Made by a program: the position numbers and the translations under genes
Notes under the pieces: model-generated
Database searches by the model: none
The model's input: the letters and a program-made list of their open reading frames with translations, nothing else
Told to the model about the DNA's origin: nothing
NCBI RefSeq assembly: GCF_022898935.1
Contig: NZ_JALIRP010000011.1
Coordinates: 1-64,000, forward strand
Reading direction: 5' to 3'
Source of the DNA: Paenibacillus mangrovi
Lineage (GTDB): Bacteria; Bacillota; Bacilli; Paenibacillales; Paenibacillaceae
DNA length: 64,000 nt
Shown: positions 15,566 to 23,893 of the stretch, in pieces
Numbering within the stretch: position 1 is the stretch's first letter
How the letters are laid out: every line of letters starts with the position of its first letter

Positions 15566-17518
15566 GTGGCGGTACAGAAGGAACATGATGTCGTTGTTGA
15601 TTATGGGGATCCTGCAGTCACGAACGGCGTTTCTGTGTTTGATGCAGCATTTGACGAATCTTTTGCGTACGACGGCGATGATCTTGGCGTATGTTATACG
15701 CCGGTTGAAACGAAGTTCCGCTTATGGGCTCCAACGGCTTCGGAAGCAAGGCTGCTGCTGTATCCGGCTATGGCTTGTACGTTAGCTGAAGAATTGGAGA
15801 TGATCCGGGATGTAGGGGGAACCTGGGCTCTTCGAATGGAAGGTGACTTCAAGGGCTTCGGTTATAAGTATAAGGTGAGAATCGGCGGGCAGTGGAATGA
15901 GGCGGTGGATCCTTATGCTGCTGCTGTTGGCATCAACGGTGACTGCGGAGCCATTGTGGACCTGTCCGCGAATCCGGACCATTGGACAGAGGAAAAGCCT
16001 GCTCTGGATTCTCCCGTGGACGCTGTGATTTATGAGCTGCATCTTCGGGACTTGTCTATACATCCAGGCAGCGGGATATCCCATCCCGGAAAATATCTTG
16101 GTCTCGCCGAGGAAGGCACGAAGGGGCCAAAAAATATCCCGACTGGACTCGACCATATCCGAAGTCTGGGGGTTACGCATGTCCAGCTGCTGCCCGTGTA
16201 CGACTATTCTACGGAAAGTGTAGACGAGTCCCGGCTTGATATTCCACAGTACAATTGGGGGTATGATCCCAAAAACTATAATGTTCCAGAGGGTTCTTAC
16301 GCAACCGATCCTTACGAGCCTTCCGTGCGCATCACGGAAATGAAGCAGATGATTCAGAAGCTGCATGACAAAGGCCTCCGCGTTATTATGGACGTTGTTT
16401 ACAACCATGTCTATGATTGGTACCTGATCAACTTTACCAAGCTGGTACCGGGCTATTATTTGCGTTATAAAAATGACGGAACACTTTCGGATGGTTCGTT
16501 CTGCGGCAACGAATTTGCTTCGGAGCGGAAAATGGCCCGTAAATTCATTGTGGATTCCATCCTACATTGGGTGAAGGAGTACCATTTCGACGGCTTCCGT
16601 TTTGACTTGATGGGACTCATGGATATAGAAACGATAAATGAAATTCGCAGACGCCTTGATGAGATCGATCCTTCCATCATTACCATCGGTGAAGGCTGGA
16701 ATATGAATACCACGCTGACTGCTGAGAAGCGGGCGAATCAGTTGAATGCACAATGGCTTCCAGGCATCGGCCAATTTAATGACGGCTTTCGGGATGCGGT
16801 AAAGGGAAGTATTTTTCTGCATGAGAACAAGGGCTTTATCAGCGGCGCCAGCGGCTTTGAGAATGATGTCCGCAAAGGCGTCGTAGGAGGGATCGAATAC
16901 AGCAGAAGACTACGGCAGTTCGCCTCAGAACCCGTCCAAAGCGTCAATTATGTGGAATGTCATGATAATCATACAATGTGGGATAAGCTTGTTCTATCGA
17001 CCGGAGAAATGACTGACAAAGAGCGCAGATGCATGCATCGTTTGGGCTCGGCAATGGTTCTGACAAGCCAGGGCATTCCGTTTATTCATGCAGGCCAGGA
17101 ATTTATGCGGACCAAAAATGGCGTGGAAAACAGCTATAAATCTCCGGATGAGGTCAATTGGCTGGATTGGGAACGCTGCTCCGCTCATCTTGAAGACGTG
17201 AGATACATGCAGCAGCTGATCCGGCTTCGCAAAGAGCATCCCGCGTTCCGTTTACGGACGGCAGCGCAGATCCGGGAACATCTTATTTTTGAGGAAGCTC
17301 CTGCCGGATGCGTAGCTTACACGCTGCGTGATCATGCAGGTGGGGACACAGCCAAGCATTTGTATGTGCTGTATCATGCAAGAACAGGGAAGACCCGAGT
17401 CGATCTCCCATTTCCGGGAACGTGGGTAATTTTACTCGGGGAAGAACAGGTGCAGGATCTGCAAGCTGAGCAGATCACGGTTAAGGGAATCGGTATGGTC
17501 GTCATGGCAATCGAATAA
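15566..17518 (+). CDS. pulA: Type I pullulanase (glycoside hydrolase 13)
   Basis: 650 residues from GTG 15566 (GGGGAG 9 bases upstream). It hydrolyses alpha-1,6 branches of pullulan, starch or glycogen. An N-terminal CBM48-like domain (RLWAPTASEARLLLYP) is followed by the catalytic barrel with the type I signature YNWGYDPKNYNVPEGSYATD, region I DVVYNHVYD, region II GFRFDLMGL (nucleophile D347), region III GEGWN (acid/base E376) and region IV VECHDNH (D467). No signal peptide, so it acts inside the cell on glycogen or imported dextrins. An ATG at 15545 would give 657 residues but would be nearly leaderless. Confidence 0.92.
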   Translation: MAVQKEHDVVVDYGDPAVTNGVSVFDAAFDESFAYDGDDLGVCYTPVETKFRLWAPTASEARLLLYPAMACTLAEELEMIRDVGGTWALRMEGDFKGFGYKYKVRIGGQWNEAVDPYAAAVGINGDCGAIVDLSANPDHWTEEKPALDSPVDAVIYELHLRDLSIHPGSGISHPGKYLGLAEEGTKGPKNIPTGLDHIRSLGVTHVQLLPVYDYSTESVDESRLDIPQYNWGYDPKNYNVPEGSYATDPYEPSVRITEMKQMIQKLHDKGLRVIMDVVYNHVYDWYLINFTKLVPGYYLRYKNDGTLSDGSFCGNEFASERKMARKFIVDSILHWVKEYHFDGFRFDLMGLMDIETINEIRRRLDEIDPSIITIGEGWNMNTTLTAEKRANQLNAQWLPGIGQFNDGFRDAVKGSIFLHENKGFISGASGFENDVRKGVVGGIEYSRRLRQFASEPVQSVNYVECHDNHTMWDKLVLSTGEMTDKERRCMHRLGSAMVLTSQGIPFIHAGQEFMRTKNGVENSYKSPDEVNWLDWERCSAHLEDVRYMQQLIRLRKEHPAFRLRTAAQIREHLIFEEAPAGCVAYTLRDHAGGDTAKHLYVLYHARTGKTRVDLPFPGTWVILLGEEQVQDLQAEQITVKGIGMVVMAIE

Positions 17519-17525
17519 CAAGAAG

Positions 17526-17566
17526 AGGGGCAGCCCGGGTCTTTTAGTGACCTGAAGCTGCCCCTT
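17526..17566 (+). terminator. Terminator between pulA and the convergent uxu operon
   Basis: AGGGGCAGC pairs with GCTGCCCCT, with inner GGTC/GACC pairing; probably serves both strands. Confidence 0.7.
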
Positions 17567-17588
17567 ATATATTCACCAACAGTTGCTT

Positions 17589-18443
17589 TTATACGCCGGA
17601 ATATGCCATAAAGCCACCATCGACAGGGATGACCGTTCCTGTGACAAATCCGGATGTGGTTTCGTCAACGAGCCAGAGCAGGGTGCCAAGCAGATCCTCA
17701 GGAACCCCAAAGCGCCGCATAGGCGTATGAGTAATGATTTTATGAGACCGTTCGGTGAGGGAGCCATCGGCGTTGGTGAGCAGCGTACGATTCTGCTCTG
17801 TCATGAAGAAGCCTGGAGCCATGGCGTTTACGCGGATACCGGACTCGGCCAGATGCACAGCCAACCATTGCGTAAAATTGTTAACGGCTGCCTTGGCGGC
17901 ACTGTAGGCCGGAACCTTTGTTAATGGGCTCTCTGAGCTCATGGATGAAATATTAAGTACGGTAGCTCCTGAGCGTCCGATCATATTTTTGGTGAAAACT
18001 TGAGTCGGGATAAACGTACCGATAAAGTTCAAATCCATGACATTCCGGAAGCCTTGTGCACTGACATCAAAGAAAGAAGTAATATCCGGCAGATTCTCAT
18101 CACCTGCACGGTGAATCTCATTGGTTGTATTGGCGCTCGGATGATTGCCCCCAGCCCCGTTAATGAGAATATCACAGCCTCCAAACAGCTCGCGCACCTT
18201 CTCCTCGGCAGTGGTAACACTCTCCTTGTCGGTAACGTCACAGGCAATGGCAGTGGCTTTACCTCCAGCTGCGCGGATTTCTTCTGCGACGAGTTCGCCT
18301 TTCTGGATAGTCCTGTTCAAAATGGCGATGCTGGCTCCTTGTCGTCCAAGCTCCAATGCCATGTCACGGCAGAGCACCCCTGATCCGCCGGTGATGACTA
18401 CGGTTTTCCCCTGAAGGGCTGGGTGCAAGGGAAGAGTACTCAT
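17589..18443 (-). CDS. uxuB: SDR-family D-fructuronate/mannonate oxidoreductase
   Basis: 284 residues of the short-chain dehydrogenase family: nucleotide loop TGGSGVLCRDMALELG, NGAGG, and catalytic S...YSAAK (Tyr-x-x-x-Lys). Its start overlaps the uxuA stop by ATGA, so it should reduce D-fructuronate to D-mannonate with NAD(P)H, supplying UxuA. This SDR type corresponds to YjmF of Bacillus rather than the long-chain UxuB of E. coli. Last gene of uxuR-uxuA-uxuB; the uronate isomerase is not in the window. Confidence 0.85.
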   Translation of the reverse strand: MSTLPLHPALQGKTVVITGGSGVLCRDMALELGRQGASIAILNRTIQKGELVAEEIRAAGGKATAIACDVTDKESVTTAEEKVRELFGGCDILINGAGGNHPSANTTNEIHRAGDENLPDITSFFDVSAQGFRNVMDLNFIGTFIPTQVFTKNMIGRSGATVLNISSMSSESPLTKVPAYSAAKAAVNNFTQWLAVHLAESGIRVNAMAPGFFMTEQNRTLLTNADGSLTERSHKIITHTPMRRFGVPEDLLGTLLWLVDETTSGFVTGTVIPVDGGFMAYSGV

Positions 18444-19522
18444 ATGGATCCCTCTTTTCTTGTAATAGGTTGAACCCGCTCCAAAGCGTCCCATAATCCC
18501 CATAGGTACATAATGCCAAGGGCACGATCATAAAGGCCATATCCTGGCCGGCATTCCTCACCCCAGAGATGGCGGCCATGGTCCGGTCTGACGTATCCGG
18601 TGAAGCCATTGTCGTGATAAGCTTTTACGATGCCGGTGATATCGACGGTTCCGTCTTGCGTTCGGTGGGAGGTTTCGATAAAATCACCGTTGTCGTAGAC
18701 GCGGACATTACGGATATGGGCGAATGGAATCCGTTCATGGAATTCATGAATCATGCTAACGATATCGTTGTCCGGGTTCGCGCCGAAAGACCCGCTGCAA
18801 AGCGTGATACCGTTGGACGGGCTGTCTACGATCTTAAGCAATCTACGCAGACTCTCCTGTCCGGTTATGATGCGCGGCAGCCCGAAAATCGGCCATGGCG
18901 GATCATCCGGATGAATAGCCATCTGAATGCCGTAGCGCTCAGCGACTGGTACGATGGCTTTCAGGAAATAGGCGAGATGTTCCCAAAGATCTTCAGACGA
19001 TACCCCTTTGTAAGCCTCAAATAGGGAGTTCAAGTGTTCGAGACGCTCCGGCTCCCAGCCCGGCATCGTCAATGTGCTGTTTTGGTTGATCTCTTGGACA
19101 AACTTGAAGGGATCGATTCCGTCTATTTTTGATTTTTCAAAGAAAAGAGCCGTTGAGCCGTCATCCATCGTTTTATGTAATTCGGTCCGGGCCCAATCGA
19201 ACACAGGCATAAAATTATAGCAGATGACCTTGACGCCGACCTGTGCCAAGCGTTCAATGGTCGTAATATAGTTCTGAATATACCGGTCGCGGGTAGGGAG
19301 ACCGAGCTTAATATCTTCATGTACATTTACGCTTTCGACCACGTCCAAGTGGAGGTTGTATTTCGCAGCCTGGTCGCGGACTTCTAAAATTTTCTCCATT
19401 GGCCATTCTTCTCCGGCCGGAACATCATGCAGTGCCCACACAATACCTTCCACACCGGGAATTTGTTTAATCTGGCCGAGCGAAACAGTGTCGTTACCTT
19501 CGCCGAACCAGCGGAATACCAT
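18440..19522 (-). CDS. uxuA: Mannonate dehydratase
   Basis: 360 residues of the UxuA family (xylose-isomerase-like barrel). It dehydrates D-mannonate to 2-keto-3-deoxygluconate. Recognisable by the start MVFRWFGEGNDTVSL, GVEGIVWALHDVPAGE, CYNFMPVFDW, the metal-site segment MAIHPDDPPWP, and HIRNVR near the C-terminus. Of two in-frame ATG codons, 19522 has AAGGA at proper distance; the one at 19528 directly abuts that site. Translationally coupled to uxuB by a 4-nt overlap. Confidence 0.93.
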   Translation of the reverse strand: MVFRWFGEGNDTVSLGQIKQIPGVEGIVWALHDVPAGEEWPMEKILEVRDQAAKYNLHLDVVESVNVHEDIKLGLPTRDRYIQNYITTIERLAQVGVKVICYNFMPVFDWARTELHKTMDDGSTALFFEKSKIDGIDPFKFVQEINQNSTLTMPGWEPERLEHLNSLFEAYKGVSSEDLWEHLAYFLKAIVPVAERYGIQMAIHPDDPPWPIFGLPRIITGQESLRRLLKIVDSPSNGITLCSGSFGANPDNDIVSMIHEFHERIPFAHIRNVRVYDNGDFIETSHRTQDGTVDITGIVKAYHDNGFTGYVRPDHGRHLWGEECRPGYGLYDRALGIMYLWGLWDALERVQPITRKEGSI

Positions 19523-19605
19523 ACGCATTCCTTCACCGCCTTATCGTCATGTAATGAATATCGGGACCGCTGCAGGCTGCTGCCGGGCAGTCCGGTCGTC
19601 AGGCA

Positions 19606-20283
19606 TTACTTGAAATATTCGGGATACCGTTCTTTAAGCACAGGAAGGTTGGCAATGTTGAGACTCATATGCTCTTTCATAATCTGCTCGGCTAGGTCTG
19701 CTTGCTGCTGTTTGACAGCGAGAAACATTTGACGGTGCTGCTCATAGAGATGCTCCCAATGCGGATCCGTCCATAACCAGAGGATGCGGGTACGGTTGAG
19801 GTGGGCGTTCATCTGCTGGATCGTGTTCCAGGTACCGCGTTTCCGGCAGCCTTCAAACAGAATGCGGTGAAAATCCTCGTCTAGTTCAAACATTCTTTTG
19901 CCGTCGCGCTGCTGAATAGAATGCTGCTGCTCCGTAAGATTGCTCTCCAAATCCGCCAGCCTGTCGGCAGGAAAAGACTCGCAAGCAAGCCGGATAACGG
20001 CTTTCTCCAGTTGTTCGCGCATGAACCGGGCTTCTTCAACCATATCAGAGTCAATGAGCGAGACCCGCGTTCCGCGCTGCGGAAGAACGAGCACGAGACC
20101 TTCCTGAGCCAGCCGAACGAAGCTCTCTCGCACCGGGGTGCGGCTAACCTGAAAGGTCAGCGACATTTCTTTCTCGGACAGCGTGGTACCAGGGGGCAGG
20201 TCCAGGCTGACGATTTGCTGTTTAAGATGTTGATAAACGGCACTTCCAGCCGATCCGGACTTCTGAAGCATCCTTTCGTCCAT
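19606..20283 (-). CDS. uxuR: GntR/FadR-family regulator of the hexuronate operon
   Basis: 225 residues. N-terminal winged helix (AVYQHLKQQIVSLDLPPGTT, then SRTPVRESFVRLAQEGLV) and an all-helical FCD ligand domain (ARFMREQLEKAVIRLACE). First gene of the operon, so probably an autoregulated repressor relieved by a hexuronate or fructuronate. A perfect palindrome (20307-20326) lies just upstream. The ATG at 20283 follows GGAGGAGG by 8 bases. Confidence 0.88.
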   Translation of the reverse strand: MDERMLQKSGSAGSAVYQHLKQQIVSLDLPPGTTLSEKEMSLTFQVSRTPVRESFVRLAQEGLVLVLPQRGTRVSLIDSDMVEEARFMREQLEKAVIRLACESFPADRLADLESNLTEQQHSIQQRDGKRMFELDEDFHRILFEGCRKRGTWNTIQQMNAHLNRTRILWLWTDPHWEHLYEQHRQMFLAVKQQQADLAEQIMKEHMSLNIANLPVLKERYPEYFK

Positions 20284-20306
20284 CTTGTTCACCTCCTCCT
20301 ACCATA

Positions 20307-20326
20307 CTACCATACAAGTATGGTAG
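20307..20326 (-). promoter_or_regulatory. Palindromic operator upstream of uxuR
   Basis: CTACCATAC-AA-GTATGGTAG, a perfect 9+9 inverted repeat 24 bases before the uxuR start, with an extra CCATAC half site beside it. Size and TGGT/ACCA core fit FadR-type GntR operators. Confidence 0.7.
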
Positions 20327-20334
20327 TGTGGAAC

Positions 20335-20348
20335 AGTAAGCGTAAACA
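20335..20348 (-). promoter_or_regulatory. Candidate cre (CcpA) site upstream of uxuR
   Basis: AGTAAGCGTAAACA, close to the cre consensus TGWAANCGNTNWCA, adjacent to the palindromic operator. Confidence 0.5.
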
Positions 20349-20521
20349 AAATTATTTTAGAGCGGATCTTTGTAGTGAAGGCGAAAACTTCACAGATCGT
20401 TGGATTTTGGTATGACCGTAGTCACAAGAATGGATTCCGGCTTTTCATATACTGGGTTTGTAAACACGATTAAAATCTCACGTAATTAACGGAATAAATC
20501 CACTATATGGAGGTCCTTTCA

Positions 20522-21220
20522 ATGAGTTCATTCACACTTCAAACCCAAGTATCAGATATCGTAACAGCCATACCACAGTCGGCAGATTTGTTCCGAGCAC
20601 TGCGGATCGATTTTTGCTGCGGCGGCAAGATCCCTTTGGAAGAGGCGGCAGTCAAACGGAAGCTGGATCCGGCGGCTGTGCTAGAGCAGATAAAGACGCT
20701 GGAAACGAAGATGGTAGATTACCAGCAAAGCCGCCCGGGCGAACTGACTGAACCGGAGCTAGTCAAGCATATCCAGAATAAGCATCACGCCTTCCTGTGG
20801 GAAGAACTGCCCGCTCTGACGCCTTATGTGACGAAGTTGGCCCGTGTGCATGGGGAGCATCATCCGGAGCTGCTGCGGGTACAGGAGATTTTCACGGATT
20901 TGAAAAAGGAACTGCTGGAGCATACCGAAGATGAGGATCAAAACGTATTTCCACTGATTCTGAAGTTCGCTGCGCGGCCCGATCTAGGCACCGCCGCAGA
21001 GCTTAAACCGCATGTATCCGAGCTGGAGCATGAGCATGAGCAAGCAGGCAATCTCCTAAAGGAGCTGCGGGAAATCACCAGCGATTTTGCTCTTCCTGAG
21101 GATGCCTGCGGCACGTATCGGCTCGTATATCAGCGGCTCGAAATGCTTGAAAAGGATACCTTCGCGCATATCCATCTGGAGAACAATGTGCTGTTCGAAC
21201 GGATTCGCGCGGCAGTGTAA
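20522..21220 (+). CDS. scdA: Iron-sulfur cluster repair di-iron protein (ScdA/RIC)
   Basis: 232 residues. An N-terminal ScdA_N domain with the FCCGGK motif (Cys32-Cys33) is followed by a hemerythrin-like four-helix domain with di-iron ligands in KHHAFLWEE, HGEHHPELL, HTEDEDQNVFP, HEHEQAG and HIHLENNVLFE. It repairs Fe-S clusters after nitric oxide or oxidative damage. Ribosome site GGAGG precedes the ATG at 20522. A GTGAAG-N7-CTTCAC repeat upstream (20375-20393) could be a redox-regulator site, but it is not a clean Fnr or Rex box. Confidence 0.92.
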   Translation: MSSFTLQTQVSDIVTAIPQSADLFRALRIDFCCGGKIPLEEAAVKRKLDPAAVLEQIKTLETKMVDYQQSRPGELTEPELVKHIQNKHHAFLWEELPALTPYVTKLARVHGEHHPELLRVQEIFTDLKKELLEHTEDEDQNVFPLILKFAARPDLGTAAELKPHVSELEHEHEQAGNLLKELREITSDFALPEDACGTYRLVYQRLEMLEKDTFAHIHLENNVLFERIRAAV

Positions 21221-21255
21221 CTCACCATGTGTTGTCCTTGATTTTTCTATAAATG

Positions 21256-21293
21256 AAAAGCTGTCCGAGAAAAGCCTCGGACAGCTTTTTTTT
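21256..21293 (+). terminator. Bidirectional terminator between scdA and clpP
   Basis: AAAAGCTGTCCGAG pairs with CTCGGACAGCTTTT, followed by more T; A-run at the other side. Confidence 0.92.
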
Positions 21294-21310
21294 CAGCACG
21301 GAGCTCAGTT

Positions 21311-21898
21311 TCAGACCAGGGGTTTCGTAATAATCCGGTCCACAATGCCGTATTCCAGCGCTTCTTCGGCCGAGAGGTAGAAGTCACGGTCAGCGTCGCG
21401 GTAGATTTTATCCAGCGGCTGGCCTGTTTTGTCCGCGATGAATTGATTCACCTTTTCCCTCATCTTAATGATCCGGCGGGCGGAAATTTCGATATCGCTG
21501 GCCTGCCCTTGAGCGCCGCCCAGCGGCTGGTGCAGCATGAACTCGCTGTTTGGAAGCGCGTAACGTTTGCCCTTGGCGCCGCCAAGGAAAAGAAATGCCC
21601 CCATGGAGGCTGCAATGCCCATGCAGATCGTACTGACCTGCGGTTTAATGTAATCCATCGTATCGAGGATGGCAAAGCCGGAAGAAATTGAGCCTCCGGG
21701 ACTGTTAATGTACAGAGAGATTTCTTTGTCCGGATCATCGGCAGCCAGGAAGAGCAGCTGGGCGATAATGCTGTTTGCTACCTGGTCATTGACCTCGGAT
21801 CCTAGGAAAATGATCCGGTCCTTCAGCAGCCTTGAATATATATCGTACGAGCGTTCACCCAGGCGGGTCTGCTCTACAACGTAAGGTATCGTATTCAT
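21311..21898 (-). CDS. clpP: ATP-dependent Clp protease proteolytic subunit
   Basis: 195 residues, canonical length. Serine peptidase S14 with an intact catalytic triad: Ser98 (GIAASMGAF), His123 (MLHQPLGG) and Asp172 (DADRDFYLSAEEALEYGIVD). It forms a tetradecameric chamber fed by ClpX/ClpC-type unfoldases. The N-terminal processing region (MNTIPYVVEQT) is normal. Many Paenibacillus genomes carry more than one clpP, and this copy has no unfoldase gene beside it. It follows a sigma-factor gene on the same strand by 34 bases. Confidence 0.96.
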   Translation of the reverse strand: MNTIPYVVEQTRLGERSYDIYSRLLKDRIIFLGSEVNDQVANSIIAQLLFLAADDPDKEISLYINSPGGSISSGFAILDTMDYIKPQVSTICMGIAASMGAFLFLGGAKGKRYALPNSEFMLHQPLGGAQGQASDIEISARRIIKMREKVNQFIADKTGQPLDKIYRDADRDFYLSAEEALEYGIVDRIITKPLV

Positions 21899-21932
21899 CG
21901 TAATAGCCTCCTTCTAATGTACAGCGAAAGGG

Positions 21933-22604
21933 CTATGCCGCGCGTAAATGTAGGGAAGGTGAGTTACTGCCAATATGGGATGAAAGCCGGACAGGTGATT
22001 GGTTGGCCTGGTTCGCAGTGCGTAGCGATAGGGCGAGCTTTCTCAGCAGTTCAGGCTGCTCCAACCGGATCGCAACCAGAAGCTGGCGCTGAAACCAATC
22101 GGCATCCACCAGATCCCATTCCTGGCTTGCAGCCGGAATTTCTGCAGGCTCATTCTCATTCAATTTACGGCGTGCCCTATACAGCAGCGATTTCACGGCG
22201 GTCTCGTTTAGTTGGAGCGAAATCGCAATGTCAGACAGCCTGTATTCGAAAATCTCCTTCAAGACAAACACCAGCAGCTGTTTCGGAGTCAGGCGCTCCA
22301 TCAGTGTATCCAGTCCACTAAGCAGCTGTTCCAGCGTTTTTTCACGCGAAGGCTCCTCCATGGTTTGACCTATGGCTTCGCGGCTTCTTTTGCGCAGCTG
22401 GTCAATCCAATGATTGCGGGCAATCGTCGTCAATAGCGGGAGGCTGGCTTCCCGTTTGCCGGAAGGGTCCTTTTGACAGAATTTTATAGCCTTAAGCATG
22501 GAGTCATGCGCCAGATCCTCGGCGTCCCAAGAATTGCCGGTCATGCTCAGGCAGACATATTTCAGCTTCGGGTACAGATCTTCCAATTCCTTATGGATTA
22601 ACAT
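21933..22604 (-). CDS. Sigma-70 family (ECF-like) RNA polymerase sigma factor
   Basis: 223 residues. Region 2 (VCLSMTGNSWDAEDLAHDSMLKAI, then TTIARNHWIDQLRK) and region 4 with helix-turn-helix (YRLSDIAISLQLNETAVKSL, then LYRARRKL) are complete. A C-terminal extension of about 70 residues (EWDLVDADWFQRQLLVAIRLEQ) may be regulatory. No anti-sigma gene is adjacent; clpP follows. AAGGAG lies 10 bases before the ATG at 22604. Confidence 0.8.
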   Translation of the reverse strand: MLIHKELEDLYPKLKYVCLSMTGNSWDAEDLAHDSMLKAIKFCQKDPSGKREASLPLLTTIARNHWIDQLRKRSREAIGQTMEEPSREKTLEQLLSGLDTLMERLTPKQLLVFVLKEIFEYRLSDIAISLQLNETAVKSLLYRARRKLNENEPAEIPAASQEWDLVDADWFQRQLLVAIRLEQPELLRKLALSLRTANQANQSPVRLSSHIGSNSPSLHLRAA

Positions 22605-22855
22605 GTTAATCACTCTCCTTGAGAGGCCTCTATATATAGAACGTTCAGGCAGTGGTAAAAGGATACGGCCGCTACTTAATTATTTTTCGTCTTCCTCAAA
22701 ACACTTCATGGTTATTTTCCATTATACCAAAAGTATATGCCGGATCGATGCTGCCCAATCGGCGGGTGACTATGGCTTGCTCTTCTTTTTTTCGGGACAG
22801 GGACATATGCTGATAAGGTAAGCGACCTCTTCTTCCAAGGAGGGATGGGCAGGAC

Positions 22856-23707
22856 ATGAAAAGAAGAGCGAGATGGCGGAGCAGGGGAGTGAGCAAGCCG
22901 CGGAGCCGGAGGAAGGTGTGGCTGATCGGTTCGCTCGTGTTTCTGATCCTTTTGCTGCAATTTTTTGGTTTTGTGGAGAACCATATGAAACCTCCGATCA
23001 TGCACCTGGCGAAAATCCGTATGAAGCAGATCGGTACGGATGCCATTAATGAAGCCATTGCTTCTCAAGTCGCACAGGGTAAAAATGCAGAGCAGCTGAT
23101 CGACTGGAAAATGGATTCCTCCGGAAAAGTCTCCGGATTCATGTTGAATTATGCGGAACATATGAAGATTACTTCGGATACGTTTAAGGTAGTGCAGACC
23201 ACGCTGCAAAACAAGCATATGCTGTCTGAAAGCATTCCGATCGGGCAGGCGCTTGGGAGTCCCCTCATCGCTTCCTTCGGTCCGAACGTGCCGATCCGTA
23301 TCGAACCGCAAGGAGCTGTCAAGGTGGATCTCAAAACGAGGGAGAAGGATGCTGGCATTAACATGGTGCTGGTCGAGGTCTATATCCATGTAACCGTAGA
23401 GGTGGCGGTGATCATTCCTTTTGACATGGAGCCAGAAGTGATCGACACGGAAATTCCGGTCTCTTATCTTATGGTGGTTGGTGATGTGCCGATGTACTAT
23501 TACAACAGTCAGGGACAGCCTGTAGGAAGTAACGGTGTCAATGCGCCGAATATTGGTCTGCCGGGCATTACCGATAATACGGCATCCTCACATACAGGCC
23601 AGAACGGACAAGGAAAAGAGACTCCGGCGATACCTGGCATCTCAACTGGAAAACCGGAAAAGCCTGGTGACAAGGGCGAGAAGTCTGAAACTTCGGAGAC
23701 TCATTAA
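22856..23707 (+). CDS. yunB: Sporulation protein YunB
   Basis: 283 residues. A basic N-terminus is followed by one membrane helix (about 23-42), then an extracytoplasmic domain with MKQIGTDAINEAI and VTVEVAVIIPFDMEP, characteristic of YunB. In Bacillus it is expressed in the mother cell and needed for normal spores. The last 70 residues are Gly/Pro/Ser/Lys-rich and look disordered. Convergent with lytH; with lipA and yutD this keeps the Bacillus yunB-lytH-lipA order. Confidence 0.88.
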   Translation: MKRRARWRSRGVSKPRSRRKVWLIGSLVFLILLLQFFGFVENHMKPPIMHLAKIRMKQIGTDAINEAIASQVAQGKNAEQLIDWKMDSSGKVSGFMLNYAEHMKITSDTFKVVQTTLQNKHMLSESIPIGQALGSPLIASFGPNVPIRIEPQGAVKVDLKTREKDAGINMVLVEVYIHVTVEVAVIIPFDMEPEVIDTEIPVSYLMVVGDVPMYYYNSQGQPVGSNGVNAPNIGLPGITDNTASSHTGQNGQGKETPAIPGISTGKPEKPGDKGEKSETSETH

Positions 23708-23805
23708 GGATAGCGCAAAGCTCCCAGCGCGCGGTGTGGCGTCTGTATGACGGCGGTGAACAACGGTTGATGTTCTGGCTTAGATGAAGAAGAATAAATT
23801 AAGGG

Positions 23806-23855
23806 AAAAATAAAGCCTGAGTCGACTGCCCATGAAGAGGGGCATGACTCAGGCT
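23806..23855 (-). terminator. Terminator after lytH
   Basis: AGCCTGAGTC (23814-23823) pairs with GACTCAGGCT (23846-23855), with inner TGCCC/GGGCA; on the minus strand followed by TTTATTTTT. Lies between convergent yunB and lytH. Confidence 0.85.
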
Positions 23856-23893
23856 CGTGAAGTTGTTTTTTAAGACTACAAAGGATTCTTCCG

